From the NCBI RefSeq assembly GCF_015595035.1, contig NZ_JADNRN010000001.1, forward strand, positions 1,116,001 to 1,180,000: a stretch of DNA of 64,000 nt, given 5' to 3'. Of the stretch, positions 45,982 through 54,547 are shown in pieces (the stretch's first letter is position 1; every line of letters begins with the position of its first letter). A program made the translations under genes and the position numbers. Source of the DNA: Marinibium conchae (lineage in GTDB: Bacteria; Pseudomonadota; Gammaproteobacteria; Enterobacterales; Alteromonadaceae). The notes beneath the pieces are model-generated. The model had not been told where the DNA came from and did no database searches. It saw only the letters and a program-made list of their open reading frames with translations.

Positions 45982-47055
45982 CTAGTGCCTGTTCAACTCT
46001 AGCTCTTGTCCTTGTATTATCTCTTGGTATTCACTTTGGCTAAGGTGAAAACGATAAATCAAGGTGTAAGTAGCTTGCTCGCGCAAGGGGTGGTCGTTTT
46101 GCCTAGCAATCGAACTTAAGTGTTGTTTCAAGTCATCACTTCGATCAATTACCCCCGAGTGAACTGCATCCATTAAACTGGATTGAAGTGCATAGTTCGC
46201 TTCACTTTTAGTGAACTCAGCATTGATTAACTCCTGCCTTTCAGTTCTGTTGCTAAATCGTAAAAGTTGGCTAAATTGGTAAGCTTGTTGCTCTTTAGTT
46301 TGATTTGGAATGCTCGATACAAGCTTAGCTTTTATTTGCGCTTGCTCACTGTCGCTTAAGTCATGCGGCATTAATATGTCGAGGGCTCGCAACGTTGCCT
46401 TGTCATTCTCAGTATAAAGTGCAATATCGATAACTGATTCAGTTAATGTGGGCGCGTAAATACCTGTTCTGGCAATCAACTCGATAAAATTAGTCTCATT
46501 TTGAGGTGAATTACTTAGTAGAGTATCCTCGGCAAGTTGTAGTAGAGTGTTTTGGCTTTTTTCTTTGGGTAAACCCATGATAATTGACACCAACAAGTAA
46601 CTTTCTTGTGAATCCATTGCAAGCTGCTGGAAGTGAAGCATTAAGCCAGCCAATGCAGCATCATCATTGATCAATAACTGACGAATGCTATCAATTTTTT
46701 GTCCGTAAAGGCTGTAGTCGTCGTTATTTCTCGAATATTCAACTAGGTTGTTAAATAGACTAACGACGTCTGTATGTGCGCTAAAAAATTGGCTATCTGC
46801 TTCATGCTTTGATTCAGGATTGTTTGACCTTGAGAAAACTACATCAGCACTTTTCGTTTCTTTAGTGTTAAGTGCAGCAAAACGAGTATTCTCGTCATCT
46901 GTTACCTTCGTGCTAGTGTTAGCCGTGTCGCTAGAAGTTTCTTCATTCAGTTCTGGTGGAGTGCCGTTTGCTGAGTTGTTTCCAACAATGTAGCCCCCTA
47001 TAAACACACATATACCGAAAAAAGTGACCAGGATAAGTTTATTTATTAAAGGCAT
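45982..47055 (-). CDS. Membrane-anchored helical protein of unknown function
   Basis: A 357-residue protein with one N-terminal membrane helix (about residues 5-25: NKLILVTFFGICVFIGGYIVG), a Ser/Thr/Asn-rich linker (about 26-85) and a C-terminal half made of repeated helices, with lengths and Leu spacing like an alpha-helical (HEAT/TPR-like) solenoid. I do not recognise a family. It is probably periplasmic-facing, since the linker is polar and unstructured. It is tail-to-tail with rmuC (2 bases between stops) and 8 bases after the OsmC-like gene on the same strand. Confidence 0.7.
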   Translation of the reverse strand: MPLINKLILVTFFGICVFIGGYIVGNNSANGTPPELNEETSSDTANTSTKVTDDENTRFAALNTKETKSADVVFSRSNNPESKHEADSQFFSAHTDVVSLFNNLVEYSRNNDDYSLYGQKIDSIRQLLINDDAALAGLMLHFQQLAMDSQESYLLVSIIMGLPKEKSQNTLLQLAEDTLLSNSPQNETNFIELIARTGIYAPTLTESVIDIALYTENDKATLRALDILMPHDLSDSEQAQIKAKLVSSIPNQTKEQQAYQFSQLLRFSNRTERQELINAEFTKSEANYALQSSLMDAVHSGVIDRSDDLKQHLSSIARQNDHPLREQATYTLIYRFHLSQSEYQEIIQGQELELNRH

Positions 47056-47063
47056 AGTGTTTT

Positions 47064-47474
47064 TTATTCGGCGGTTTTGATTTCGTAGCTAGTGTTTATA
47101 TCGACATTTCCTGCCAACATGAGCATGACAGAACAATACTTCTCTGTGCTAAGTTGCACCGCACGTGCGAGATGCTTTTCGTTTATGTCCATGCCTTCAA
47201 CAACAAAATGAGCTGTGATGTGGGTGAATTTACGAGGTGGACTTTCGGCTCTAATTGCTTCTAGTTCACAGTAACAAGCGGTCATATTTTGACGGCTTTT
47301 TCGCATGATTTCTACTACGTCAACAGATGAACAAGCGCCAACCGACATCAACACTGCTTCCATCGGCGATAAGCCTTCACCATTGCCATCCAAATCAAGG
47401 GTATGGCCATTATCCATAACACCTTGAAAGCCAAGACCCTGTTTACTCGCTATCCAGTCAACTCTAGTTTTCAT
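47064..47474 (-). CDS. OsmC-family peroxiredoxin-like protein
   Basis: A 136-residue OsmC/YhfA-type protein. The two typical cysteines are in GACSSVDVVEIM (Cys48) and EKYCSVMLML (Cys113). Members reduce organic hydroperoxides with thiol help or have related redox roles. DNGHTLDLDGNGEGLSPMEAVL is the family's N-terminal core. It is 11 bases after the cvfB stop on the same strand, and precedes the unknown helical protein gene, so these three genes may form one unit. Confidence 0.85.
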   Translation of the reverse strand: MKTRVDWIASKQGLGFQGVMDNGHTLDLDGNGEGLSPMEAVLMSVGACSSVDVVEIMRKSRQNMTACYCELEAIRAESPPRKFTHITAHFVVEGMDINEKHLARAVQLSTEKYCSVMLMLAGNVDINTSYEIKTAE

Positions 47475-47485
47475 TCTTCACCCTT

Positions 47486-48340
47486 CTAATCAATGAGTTT
47501 TATATGTGTTTTGCTTAGGCTTATTTTCTTTTGTTTAAATAGGTTGCCCAATGCTCTTTTGTACGCCGCCTTACTCACATTGTAGTGCGCTTGAATTTCT
47601 TCAGGAGGGCTTTTGTCGGTTAATGTCGAAATACCGCCATGGGCAGCAAGGTCTTCTAAGATTTCCTCCGCGAGATCCTTCCTAGCTGTTTTGCCAAGCT
47701 TTTGAAGCGACAAGTCAATTTTGCCATCCTCGCGAATATGTTTGATGAAAGCAGGTAAACGGTCGCCGATACTTATACGTTTGTAGAGGTCGCTTTTGAA
47801 CAACAAGCCTTGAAAACGATTGTTAATGACTGCTTTGAATCCCAAGGAGCTTTCGTCGTAAATCAAAAGCTCAACGGCTTCACCTATCTTGAGCTCGCTG
47901 TTAGTTTCTTCAAGAAAACGGTATAACTTTGAACACCCTAGCAACTTTTCATTGTCCTTGTCGTGAATAAGGGTTACGACATAACTTAAGCCAACGTCCA
48001 TTGATTTATGCTGCATAGCTCTCGGAACAAGTAAATCTCGCTCGAGCCCCCAATCGAAAAATGCCCCAAAATCAGTGACACCGGTGCAGGTTAAAAGGGC
48101 AAACTCACCCACTTGAATAGGCATTTTTTTCAAGCTTGCTTGAAGGCTTCCATCTTGAGCGTAATAAACGAAGGCGTGTATCTCACTTCCCGCACTCAAG
48201 CTTTGATCGCAGTCGCTAGATGGTAAGAATACACGATGCTCTTGTTCGCCATACGCGTTTTGGGAAATGCCACTTAGTGTGTACCCGAAGGGGAGTACAT
48301 CGATAACGCTTAGTTTACTTACCTTGCCTACATTTAGCAT
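47486..48340 (-). CDS. CvfB-type S1 RNA-binding protein
   Basis: The 284-residue protein matches the CvfB/YitL family: tandem S1-like OB domains (residues about 1-60, 65-130, 145-210; for example TCTGVTDFGAFFDWGLERDLLVP and INNRFQGLLFKSDLYKRISIGD) and a C-terminal winged helix (DKSPPEEIQAHYNVSKAAYKRALGNL). It probably binds RNA and tunes translation or RNA turnover. ATG 48340 gives MLNVGKVSKLSV, the family start, with GAGAG upstream; ATG 48355 is five codons earlier. Confidence 0.82.
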   Translation of the reverse strand: MLNVGKVSKLSVIDVLPFGYTLSGISQNAYGEQEHRVFLPSSDCDQSLSAGSEIHAFVYYAQDGSLQASLKKMPIQVGEFALLTCTGVTDFGAFFDWGLERDLLVPRAMQHKSMDVGLSYVVTLIHDKDNEKLLGCSKLYRFLEETNSELKIGEAVELLIYDESSLGFKAVINNRFQGLLFKSDLYKRISIGDRLPAFIKHIREDGKIDLSLQKLGKTARKDLAEEILEDLAAHGGISTLTDKSPPEEIQAHYNVSKAAYKRALGNLFKQKKISLSKTHIKLID

Positions 48341-48429
48341 TTGCTTGTCTCTCATACATGACGTTTTGCACAGATAGCGGTAGTATATCAGTATTCCGGC
48401 TTACTAATGTATATTCTAATAATACCACT

Positions 48430-49161
48430 ATGAAATTAAACGCTGATTTGGGTGAAAGCTTCGGTGCGTGGAAGCTACAAAATGATGAGGCTCTGATGCC
48501 ATATATTCATATGGCTAATATTGCCTGTGGTGGCCATGCAGGTGATGCTAACAGTATGGTAAAAGCCATTAAATCAACTTTGCATCATAAGGTGGAAATC
48601 GGTGCTCACCCTTCGTACCCTGATATACAGGGCTTTGGTCGAAGAAGTATGAATATTGATAGCGCCGAGCTTATTCATCTCGTGTGCGCTCAAATTGCGA
48701 CTCTTGATGGGCTTGCCAAGTGTTACGGTCAAAATTTAAGTCACGTTAAACCCCATGGTGCGCTTTATAACGACGCAATGAGCAAACCTAGCGTACGAAC
48801 AGCATTATTCAAAGCAATGAAGCTTTATCACCGACAATTACCTATCATGTTGCAGGCAACGTCACAGCAAAGCCATATTTTGCTCGAGGCTAAAGAATAT
48901 GATGTCAGCGTCATTTTTGAAGCATTTGCCGACAGAGCATATCAAGATGATGGTCTGCTTACACCAAGAACTAGAAGTGGTGCGGTTTTGGAGCTTGAAT
49001 CTGCTTTCTTGCAAGCTAAGCAAATTATTGAAACTAACACGGTAACTACCCTCAGCGGTAAGACAATTTCCTTGGCAGCAGATTCAATCTGTATTCATGG
49101 AGACACACCAAGCGCGCTTGAACTTGCTGAAAGGCTAAGTCAGTTATTGGCGTGTCGGTAA
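48430..49161 (+). CDS. pxpA: 5-oxoprolinase subunit A (LamB/YcsF family)
   Basis: A 243-residue protein of the PxpA family: LNADLGESFGAWKL, NIACGGHAGD, GAHPSYPDIQGFGRR, VKPHGALYN, FEAFADRAYQDDGLLTPR and SICIHGDTPSALELA all match. With PxpB and PxpC it hydrolyses 5-oxo-L-proline to glutamate using ATP. The frame is open to 48358, but ATG 48430 gives the family N-terminus MKLNADLGE. Head of a three-gene unit with fused pxpBC and an aminotransferase gene. Confidence 0.92.
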   Translation: MKLNADLGESFGAWKLQNDEALMPYIHMANIACGGHAGDANSMVKAIKSTLHHKVEIGAHPSYPDIQGFGRRSMNIDSAELIHLVCAQIATLDGLAKCYGQNLSHVKPHGALYNDAMSKPSVRTALFKAMKLYHRQLPIMLQATSQQSHILLEAKEYDVSVIFEAFADRAYQDDGLLTPRTRSGAVLELESAFLQAKQIIETNTVTTLSGKTISLAADSICIHGDTPSALELAERLSQLLACR

Positions 49162-49162
49162 C

Positions 49163-50983
49163 ATGTTGCAGCAAAATTTGCGTGCTAAGGTAAGCGTCGA
49201 ACTTGCCTCTGATAATGCGCTTATCGTGTATTTCAGAAGTGATGATTTACTCCTTGCTAATTCTCATATACGAGAGTTGAGCTCGGGTTTGTTAAAAAAC
49301 AAACCTACTTGGCTACTGGAGCTCATTCCATCCTATGCGAGTATAGTGTTCGTATACTCAAACACACTTGTTGATTATTTCTTTGTGAAAGGATGGCTTG
49401 AAAAACACTTAGATCAACACTTCACGCAGTTCGAAGATGTTGATACCGGTATGGATGACCAAGTCGCTACCTTACATCGCATACCGGTGTGCTACGAAGG
49501 CCTCTGTGAATCAGATATGCAGGCTACGAGCCCCTTTGTGAACGATATTGAAAGTCTAAGTAAACGCTTGAAATTGAGCCCTAGTCAGATCATTGAATTG
49601 CATTGCCAAAAAGAACTGAGGGTCTTCGCCATAGGCTTCTTACCAAATTTCGCCTACCTCGGAAATATTGATTCTCACCTAACTTCTCCTCGTTTATCAC
49701 AACCACGAGTCTCCATTCCGAGAGGGGCTGTTGCAATAGCCGACCAACAAAGCGCTATCTATCCAATCAGTTCCCCAGGTGGATGGCATGTTTTAGGTTA
49801 CACACCGCTTGATTTATCTATTCAAGCTAAACGTGTTTTTAGTGTTGGCGATAGCGTGCAGTTTTACCCAATTTCAGCTCATGAGTATCGAAAGTTACGT
49901 CAACAGGACGCTAAACGAATCAAGCGTATAATGGAAAGCGACACGCCACTTGTAGCCGCCACAAATATGGCCTCGTCAAGAAACAATGGCGATGCCATAA
50001 AAATTATAGAGAGCGGTTTACGCTCTCAAATTGTTGATGAGGGGCGCAAAGGGCATCAGCATGAAGGTTTTTGTCAAGCAGGGCCGGCAGATGCACTTAG
50101 TTATCTTTTAGCTAATTTGCTTATCGGTAAGTCAAAAAACGACGCGAATATTGAAGTATTAATGGCTGGGTTCAAGCTAAAGACTCATTGCGATATTGAT
50201 TTCGTTGTTACTGGTGCACGCAATGCGGTTTTCTTAAATAACGATGAGCTCAAACTTAACACAGTGTATTCATGCAAGGCAGGAGATCACGTTGAGATAA
50301 GGCTAGTGCCATCAACAGCAGGCTTGTATAATTATATTGCTTTCGATAAGGACATCGTGTGTGCACAAGTCGTGGGATCTTGCTGTGCAGTAAAGCGTGA
50401 AAAATTAGGTGGTTTACAGGGGGATGGAAGCAGTTTACAAAGCGGGCAAAGCCTTTCCTTAGCTGATAAGGCTAAGAACGGCAAAGTGAGCATAAGTAAC
50501 GAGTATAGCCATGCGCTAGGACAACATATTGAGCTGTTATCACGAGCGGGCAGTGCAGATAAGCCAGTAGAGCTCCGTTATGTCTCAGGTTATCAGTCAT
50601 CTTTACTTTCACATATTGACAAAGCCTTATTTCATGCTTCTCACTATTGCATCTCGAATAGTATGAACACGATGGGTATCAAGTTTGAGGGCTTAGCTAT
50701 GAAACTCGGTAGTGTGAACATGCATTCAGAAGGTATTGCTTACGGTGCAATTCAAATTACACCCGACGGCACCCCTATTGTAATGATGAATGAGAGACAA
50801 ACTATTGGTGGTTATCCAAAATTGGGAAGTGTAATATCCAATGACATTGCCTTACTTTCACAGTGTAAGCCTGGCACGATAGTGCGCTTTGTTGAGTGTG
50901 ATATTCTTGAAGCACAAAGCCTAGCTAGTCTGCACTGTGCGCGCATTGAAGCGCTTTTTAACAATTATTGTATGAGAGATTAG
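49163..50983 (+). CDS. pxpBC: Fused 5-oxoprolinase subunits B and C
   Basis: A 606-residue fusion of PxpB (KipI-like, about residues 1-250) and PxpC (KipA-like, about 270-606). PxpB signatures are IPVCYEG, GFLPNFAYLG (family GFxPGFxYLG, with Asn for Gly), PRVSIPRGAVAIA and SSPGGWHVLGYTPL. PxpC signatures are IIESGLRSQIVDEGRKG, QAGPADALSYLLANLLIG and NERQTIGGYPKLGSVI. The order B then C matches separate pxpB-pxpC genes in other bacteria. ATG is 2 bases after the pxpA stop. The aminotransferase gene starts 1 base after this stop. Confidence 0.88.
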   Translation: MLQQNLRAKVSVELASDNALIVYFRSDDLLLANSHIRELSSGLLKNKPTWLLELIPSYASIVFVYSNTLVDYFFVKGWLEKHLDQHFTQFEDVDTGMDDQVATLHRIPVCYEGLCESDMQATSPFVNDIESLSKRLKLSPSQIIELHCQKELRVFAIGFLPNFAYLGNIDSHLTSPRLSQPRVSIPRGAVAIADQQSAIYPISSPGGWHVLGYTPLDLSIQAKRVFSVGDSVQFYPISAHEYRKLRQQDAKRIKRIMESDTPLVAATNMASSRNNGDAIKIIESGLRSQIVDEGRKGHQHEGFCQAGPADALSYLLANLLIGKSKNDANIEVLMAGFKLKTHCDIDFVVTGARNAVFLNNDELKLNTVYSCKAGDHVEIRLVPSTAGLYNYIAFDKDIVCAQVVGSCCAVKREKLGGLQGDGSSLQSGQSLSLADKAKNGKVSISNEYSHALGQHIELLSRAGSADKPVELRYVSGYQSSLLSHIDKALFHASHYCISNSMNTMGIKFEGLAMKLGSVNMHSEGIAYGAIQITPDGTPIVMMNERQTIGGYPKLGSVISNDIALLSQCKPGTIVRFVECDILEAQSLASLHCARIEALFNNYCMRD

Positions 50984-50984
50984 T

Positions 50985-51845
50985 TTGCAACAGCACGTTT
51001 TTTTGAACGGTAAATTTATGCCATCGCATGAGGCTAAAATTTCACCAATGGATCGCGGTTTTTTATTTGGCGACGGTATATATGAAGTTATTCCTACCTA
51101 CGAGGGTAATATCGTAGGCTTGCACCTGCATCTAGAGAGAATGCGCAATGGTTTAGCCGAAATTGGTATTCAGTACCACATTGACACTGAGCAGTGGATA
51201 AAGCGCATTCGTAGGCTAATATCTGAGAGTGCAACACCAGCACAATCAGTGTACATCCATATCAGTCGAGGAACAGACGCAAAACGTTTCCATGCTTATC
51301 CGGATAACCTTGAACCTACCGTATATGCTTTCGCATTTCCTATTCCAGATAGTCAAAACATGCACAGTGAAGAAATACGCTCTTATCATGTCGTGACCAG
51401 CGAAGATAAGCGTTGGCAACGTTGTCACATCAAGTCTACATCGCTGTTGGGGAATGTTATGCATTACCAGCACGGTAAAGACAATGGGAAAGATGAGGTT
51501 ATTTTATACAATGGTAAGGGCCAGTTGACAGAAGCGTCATCATGCAACGTGTTTGTTGTGAAAGATGGGCTTATTTCTACCCCTCCTCTTGACCATCAAA
51601 TATTGCCGGGCGTGACTCGTCAAATTGTTATTAATGCAATACGAGAGCAAAGAAAATATGACGTTCAGGAAAGGATAATTCACAAAAGTGAATTAGACAC
51701 TGCAGACGAAGTCTGGATCACAAGCTCAAGTAAGGAAGTCGGGCCGGTGTTAAGTATTGATGATAAGACAGTCGGGACTGGTGTGCCGGGCCAAGTATGG
51801 CGCGACACTCAACAAGCCTATAACGAATTGAAGTTTAGAAGTTAA
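50985..51845 (+). CDS. dat: D-amino acid aminotransferase (class IV PLP enzyme)
   Basis: A 286-residue branched-chain/D-amino acid aminotransferase-fold enzyme. PLP Lys150 is in CHIKSTSLLGNVM, Glu183 region in LTEASSCNVFVV, and the N-terminal MDRGFLFGDGIYEVIPTYEG fits D-alanine aminotransferase rather than IlvE. The motif order also leaves open aminodeoxychorismate lyase (PabC). Start is TTG 50985, one base after the pxpBC stop, with a weak GAGA site, so translation is likely coupled. It probably makes D-glutamate or D-alanine, which fits glutamate from the 5-oxoprolinase; this link is inference. Confidence 0.82.
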   Translation: MQQHVFLNGKFMPSHEAKISPMDRGFLFGDGIYEVIPTYEGNIVGLHLHLERMRNGLAEIGIQYHIDTEQWIKRIRRLISESATPAQSVYIHISRGTDAKRFHAYPDNLEPTVYAFAFPIPDSQNMHSEEIRSYHVVTSEDKRWQRCHIKSTSLLGNVMHYQHGKDNGKDEVILYNGKGQLTEASSCNVFVVKDGLISTPPLDHQILPGVTRQIVINAIREQRKYDVQERIIHKSELDTADEVWITSSSKEVGPVLSIDDKTVGTGVPGQVWRDTQQAYNELKFRS

Positions 51846-51846
51846 G

Positions 51847-52275
51847 TTAGTCTACGTCGTTCTCGCAGTCGGCCTTAGTACACTCACCATAAAGATAGAG
51901 GCTATGGTTGGTAAGCTTCATGTTGTTGGCTGCGGCAATTTCATCTTGCCTTTTTTCAATTACGTCGTCTTCAAACTCAAATACCTTGCCACAAGTCAGG
52001 CAAACAAGATGGTCGTGATGCTCTTTATGACTGATTTCGAAAACTGATTTACCGCCTTCAAAATGATGCCGATTAAGTATACCTGCGTCGTCAAATTGGT
52101 TTAAGACCCTGTAGACCGTTGCTAAGCCTATTTCTTCGCCCTGATCAATGAGGATTTTATATACATCCTCAGCGCTGATGTGTTGATTTTTGGGCGCTTG
52201 GAGTATTTCTAATATCTTTAAGCGTGGCAGAGTTACTTTTAGTCCTGCTTTTTTTAATTCTTTATTTTGGTCCAT
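51847..52275 (-). CDS. fur: Fur ferric uptake regulator
   Basis: A 142-residue Fur that matches E. coli Fur through the DNA-binding domain (KKAGLKVTLPRLKILE, EEIGLATVYRVLNQFDDAGI) and metal sites (HHDHLVCLTCGKV with Cys92 and Cys95; Cys132 and Cys137 in ECTKADC). It represses iron-uptake genes when iron is replete. ATG 52275 gives the family N-terminus MDQNKELKKAGLK; ATG 52290 is in frame five codons earlier. It is tail-to-tail with dat (1 base between stops). I see no clear Fur box upstream. Confidence 0.95.
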   Translation of the reverse strand: MDQNKELKKAGLKVTLPRLKILEILQAPKNQHISAEDVYKILIDQGEEIGLATVYRVLNQFDDAGILNRHHFEGGKSVFEISHKEHHDHLVCLTCGKVFEFEDDVIEKRQDEIAAANNMKLTNHSLYLYGECTKADCENDVD

Positions 52276-52455
52276 GAGAAACTTCGGCAAAAAAACATGC
52301 TGTGTATTATAGGTTAGTTGTAAAGATTTAACAGCATCAGCCGTAAATAATGTATATGTTTATTTTTTCTGTGCACAAAATCGCGAACTAGGACAGTAAC
52401 TCGAGTATTAGTGGATAAATAACGCGCTACACAAAATAAAGGGTAGATTTAAATT

Positions 52456-54483
52456 GTGAATGAAATTCTTGAAAAACTCACCGTTGTTAGAAAAATGATA
52501 ATGGGCTTCAGCGGCCTGGCAATATTATTATTGATCACAAGTTTTTTATCCTACTCCGGATTGCAGGATATTAAGCAGTCTGCGACAACGGTTATCGAAA
52601 CTAAGATGCCGATGCAAAAAGCAATGAACGAGGTCAAAACTAATATTTTATCCTTAGCTAACATCAGCCTAACCGCATTTTATGAGACTAGCGAAGAAGA
52701 TTTAACACAACTACAAGAGCAATTTAAAAGCTTAGTGCTTGATTTGGAAAATGGAAGCAAGTCACTCAAGGACTATGTGGCGGATGCCAATAAACCATTA
52801 CTGGAAGACACGGTCAATGGTTCTGCTTCTTTCATAAAACACAGTAAAGCGATGTTCGAAGAGAAGTTTAAGTTGCTGGCACTACAAAAACGACTTAGTG
52901 AACAGAGCGACACGACCTTAGCCTTAGCTGACGAGGCAAGTGCACTTATGCTAGATCTAACGTACCTTGATGGCTCTGGGCGTGACTTCGATGCTATGGT
53001 AGGTATGGGCAACAACATTGATAACAAACTTACTTTGGTATTAAGCTTAATTGACGAATTGTCGTCGACTAAGGATACCGCTGTGATATTACAAACCATC
53101 GACGATTTAAGCTACAACGTTACCAATATAGAGGCTGACTCTGCCTATTTGAACCGTTTAGCTGAAAATGTTGAAAATGATGGCTTAGTTGCCATGTTTA
53201 ATGAGCAATATGTTGCGATGGCAAATGCGTTGAATAGCGATGACGGTATATTTGCAATGCACAAGCAAGCTATCGCGCTGAGAGAGTCTATTACTGGATA
53301 CAACCAAGCTTCTAATCTCGCACTAGAGAATGCGAATATGTCTTTATCTGTGCTGTATGAAAAAGTCAGTGCTACGGCAATGCAAGGGCAGCAGGACATC
53401 CTCGATACAGTATTGAACAACGAAATAAAAAATATGGTGGTATCGGTGGTGGGAATCAGCGCTACCTTTATTTTAGCCCTAATTGCCACTCGCAGTATTG
53501 CAAAGCCTTTAAAGGCAGTGAACGACAGACTCAAAGTATTAAGCAGTGGGGATTTAACCAAGCGCATGAACGAAGAAGGTTTTGATGAGTTCGCACAGTT
53601 ATCAAGAAACGTGAATCGCCTTATTGATTCTTTGCAAAGTCTTATCGGTAGCATCCACACCCAAGAACAAATGCTTACGCAGTCAACAGCAGTAAGTATT
53701 GAGATGGGGGATCAGAGTCTTCGACAGGTGGCTTTGCAACAACAAAAAATCAGCGAAACATCTTCTAATACCATGTTAGTGAAAGATACTAGCCTTAATA
53801 ATTTGCAACAAATAGAGGCCGCTAATAATCAAATGCATCAGGCAATTGCACAAACTGACTCGGTAATGAGCTTAGTAAAAGAAAGCCGCAGACACGTTGA
53901 TGTTCAAGCTCGACAAGCAGAGGAGTCTGCAAACATTATTCACCGCTTGGGCGACAACAGTCACAAGATAGGGAGCATTCTTGATGTGATTAAGACTATT
54001 GCTGAACAAACCAATTTGCTTGCGCTCAATGCAGCCATCGAAGCCGCTAGAGCAGGGGAGCAAGGTAGAGGTTTTGCCGTGGTTGCAGATGAAGTAAGAA
54101 CTTTGGCAACTCGAACCCATAATTCAACGGAAGAGATTGAAAAGATGATTGGCGCGCTACAACTCGACGCTTCCCAAGCTGTTGAAGCGATCACTCGCGG
54201 TAGTGAACAAGTTAGCCAGGGTGTGGAGCTATCAGAGAAAGTGACAGTGCAAGTTGCTGAAATCAGAGGCATTATTGAAACGCTGGCCCAAGTCAATACA
54301 CAAATTGTGAGCGATACTCAAAATCAAGACTCTCTGCTTGATCTTGTCGTGAGTAACTTGCAGAGTATTGTCGATATTGCTGAGGAAAGTGCTAGAAGTA
54401 CGAAAGAATCTAATAGTGCTACTCATCAACTGGGTGAGCAGATGAACGAGTTGAAGGTCGCAGTGTCGAAATTTAGACTGTAA
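52456..54483 (+). CDS. Methyl-accepting chemotaxis protein
   Basis: A 675-residue chemoreceptor. TM1 is about residues 13-32, a periplasmic helical sensor about 33-315, TM2 about 322-340 ([18 protein letters not shown]), then HAMP ([20 protein letters not shown]) and the signalling domain with the hairpin tip [20 protein letters not shown] and [15 protein letters not shown]. The sensor is long and helical (four-helix-bundle type), so the ligand is unknown. The start is GTG 52456. A strong hairpin terminator follows the stop. Confidence 0.93.
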   Translation: MNEILEKLTVVRKMIMGFSGLAILLLITSFLSYSGLQDIKQSATTVIETKMPMQKAMNEVKTNILSLANISLTAFYETSEEDLTQLQEQFKSLVLDLENGSKSLKDYVADANKPLLEDTVNGSASFIKHSKAMFEEKFKLLALQKRLSEQSDTTLALADEASALMLDLTYLDGSGRDFDAMVGMGNNIDNKLTLVLSLIDELSSTKDTAVILQTIDDLSYNVTNIEADSAYLNRLAENVENDGLVAMFNEQYVAMANALNSDDGIFAMHKQAIALRESITGYNQASNLALENANMSLSVLYEKVSATAMQGQQDILDTVLNNEIKNMVVSVVGISATFILALIATRSIAKPLKAVNDRLKVLSSGDLTKRMNEEGFDEFAQLSRNVNRLIDSLQSLIGSIHTQEQMLTQSTAVSIEMGDQSLRQVALQQQKISETSSNTMLVKDTSLNNLQQIEAANNQMHQAIAQTDSVMSLVKESRRHVDVQARQAEESANIIHRLGDNSHKIGSILDVIKTIAEQTNLLALNAAIEAARAGEQGRGFAVVADEVRTLATRTHNSTEEIEKMIGALQLDASQAVEAITRGSEQVSQGVELSEKVTVQVAEIRGIIETLAQVNTQIVSDTQNQDSLLDLVVSNLQSIVDIAEESARSTKESNSATHQLGEQMNELKVAVSKFRL

Positions 54484-54520
54484 AAGAAAAAGAGCCACAC
54501 AGCATAACGTGGCTCTTTAC
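54482..54520. terminator. Bidirectional terminator between chemoreceptor and M14 peptidase genes
   Basis: AAAGAGCCAC / GTGGCTCTTT, a 10-base stem with a 10-base loop, preceded by AAAAGAA and followed by a short T-run. It suits both convergent genes. Confidence 0.7.
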
Positions 54521-54547
54521 CTAATCAGACGAATATCGTGCTACTCA

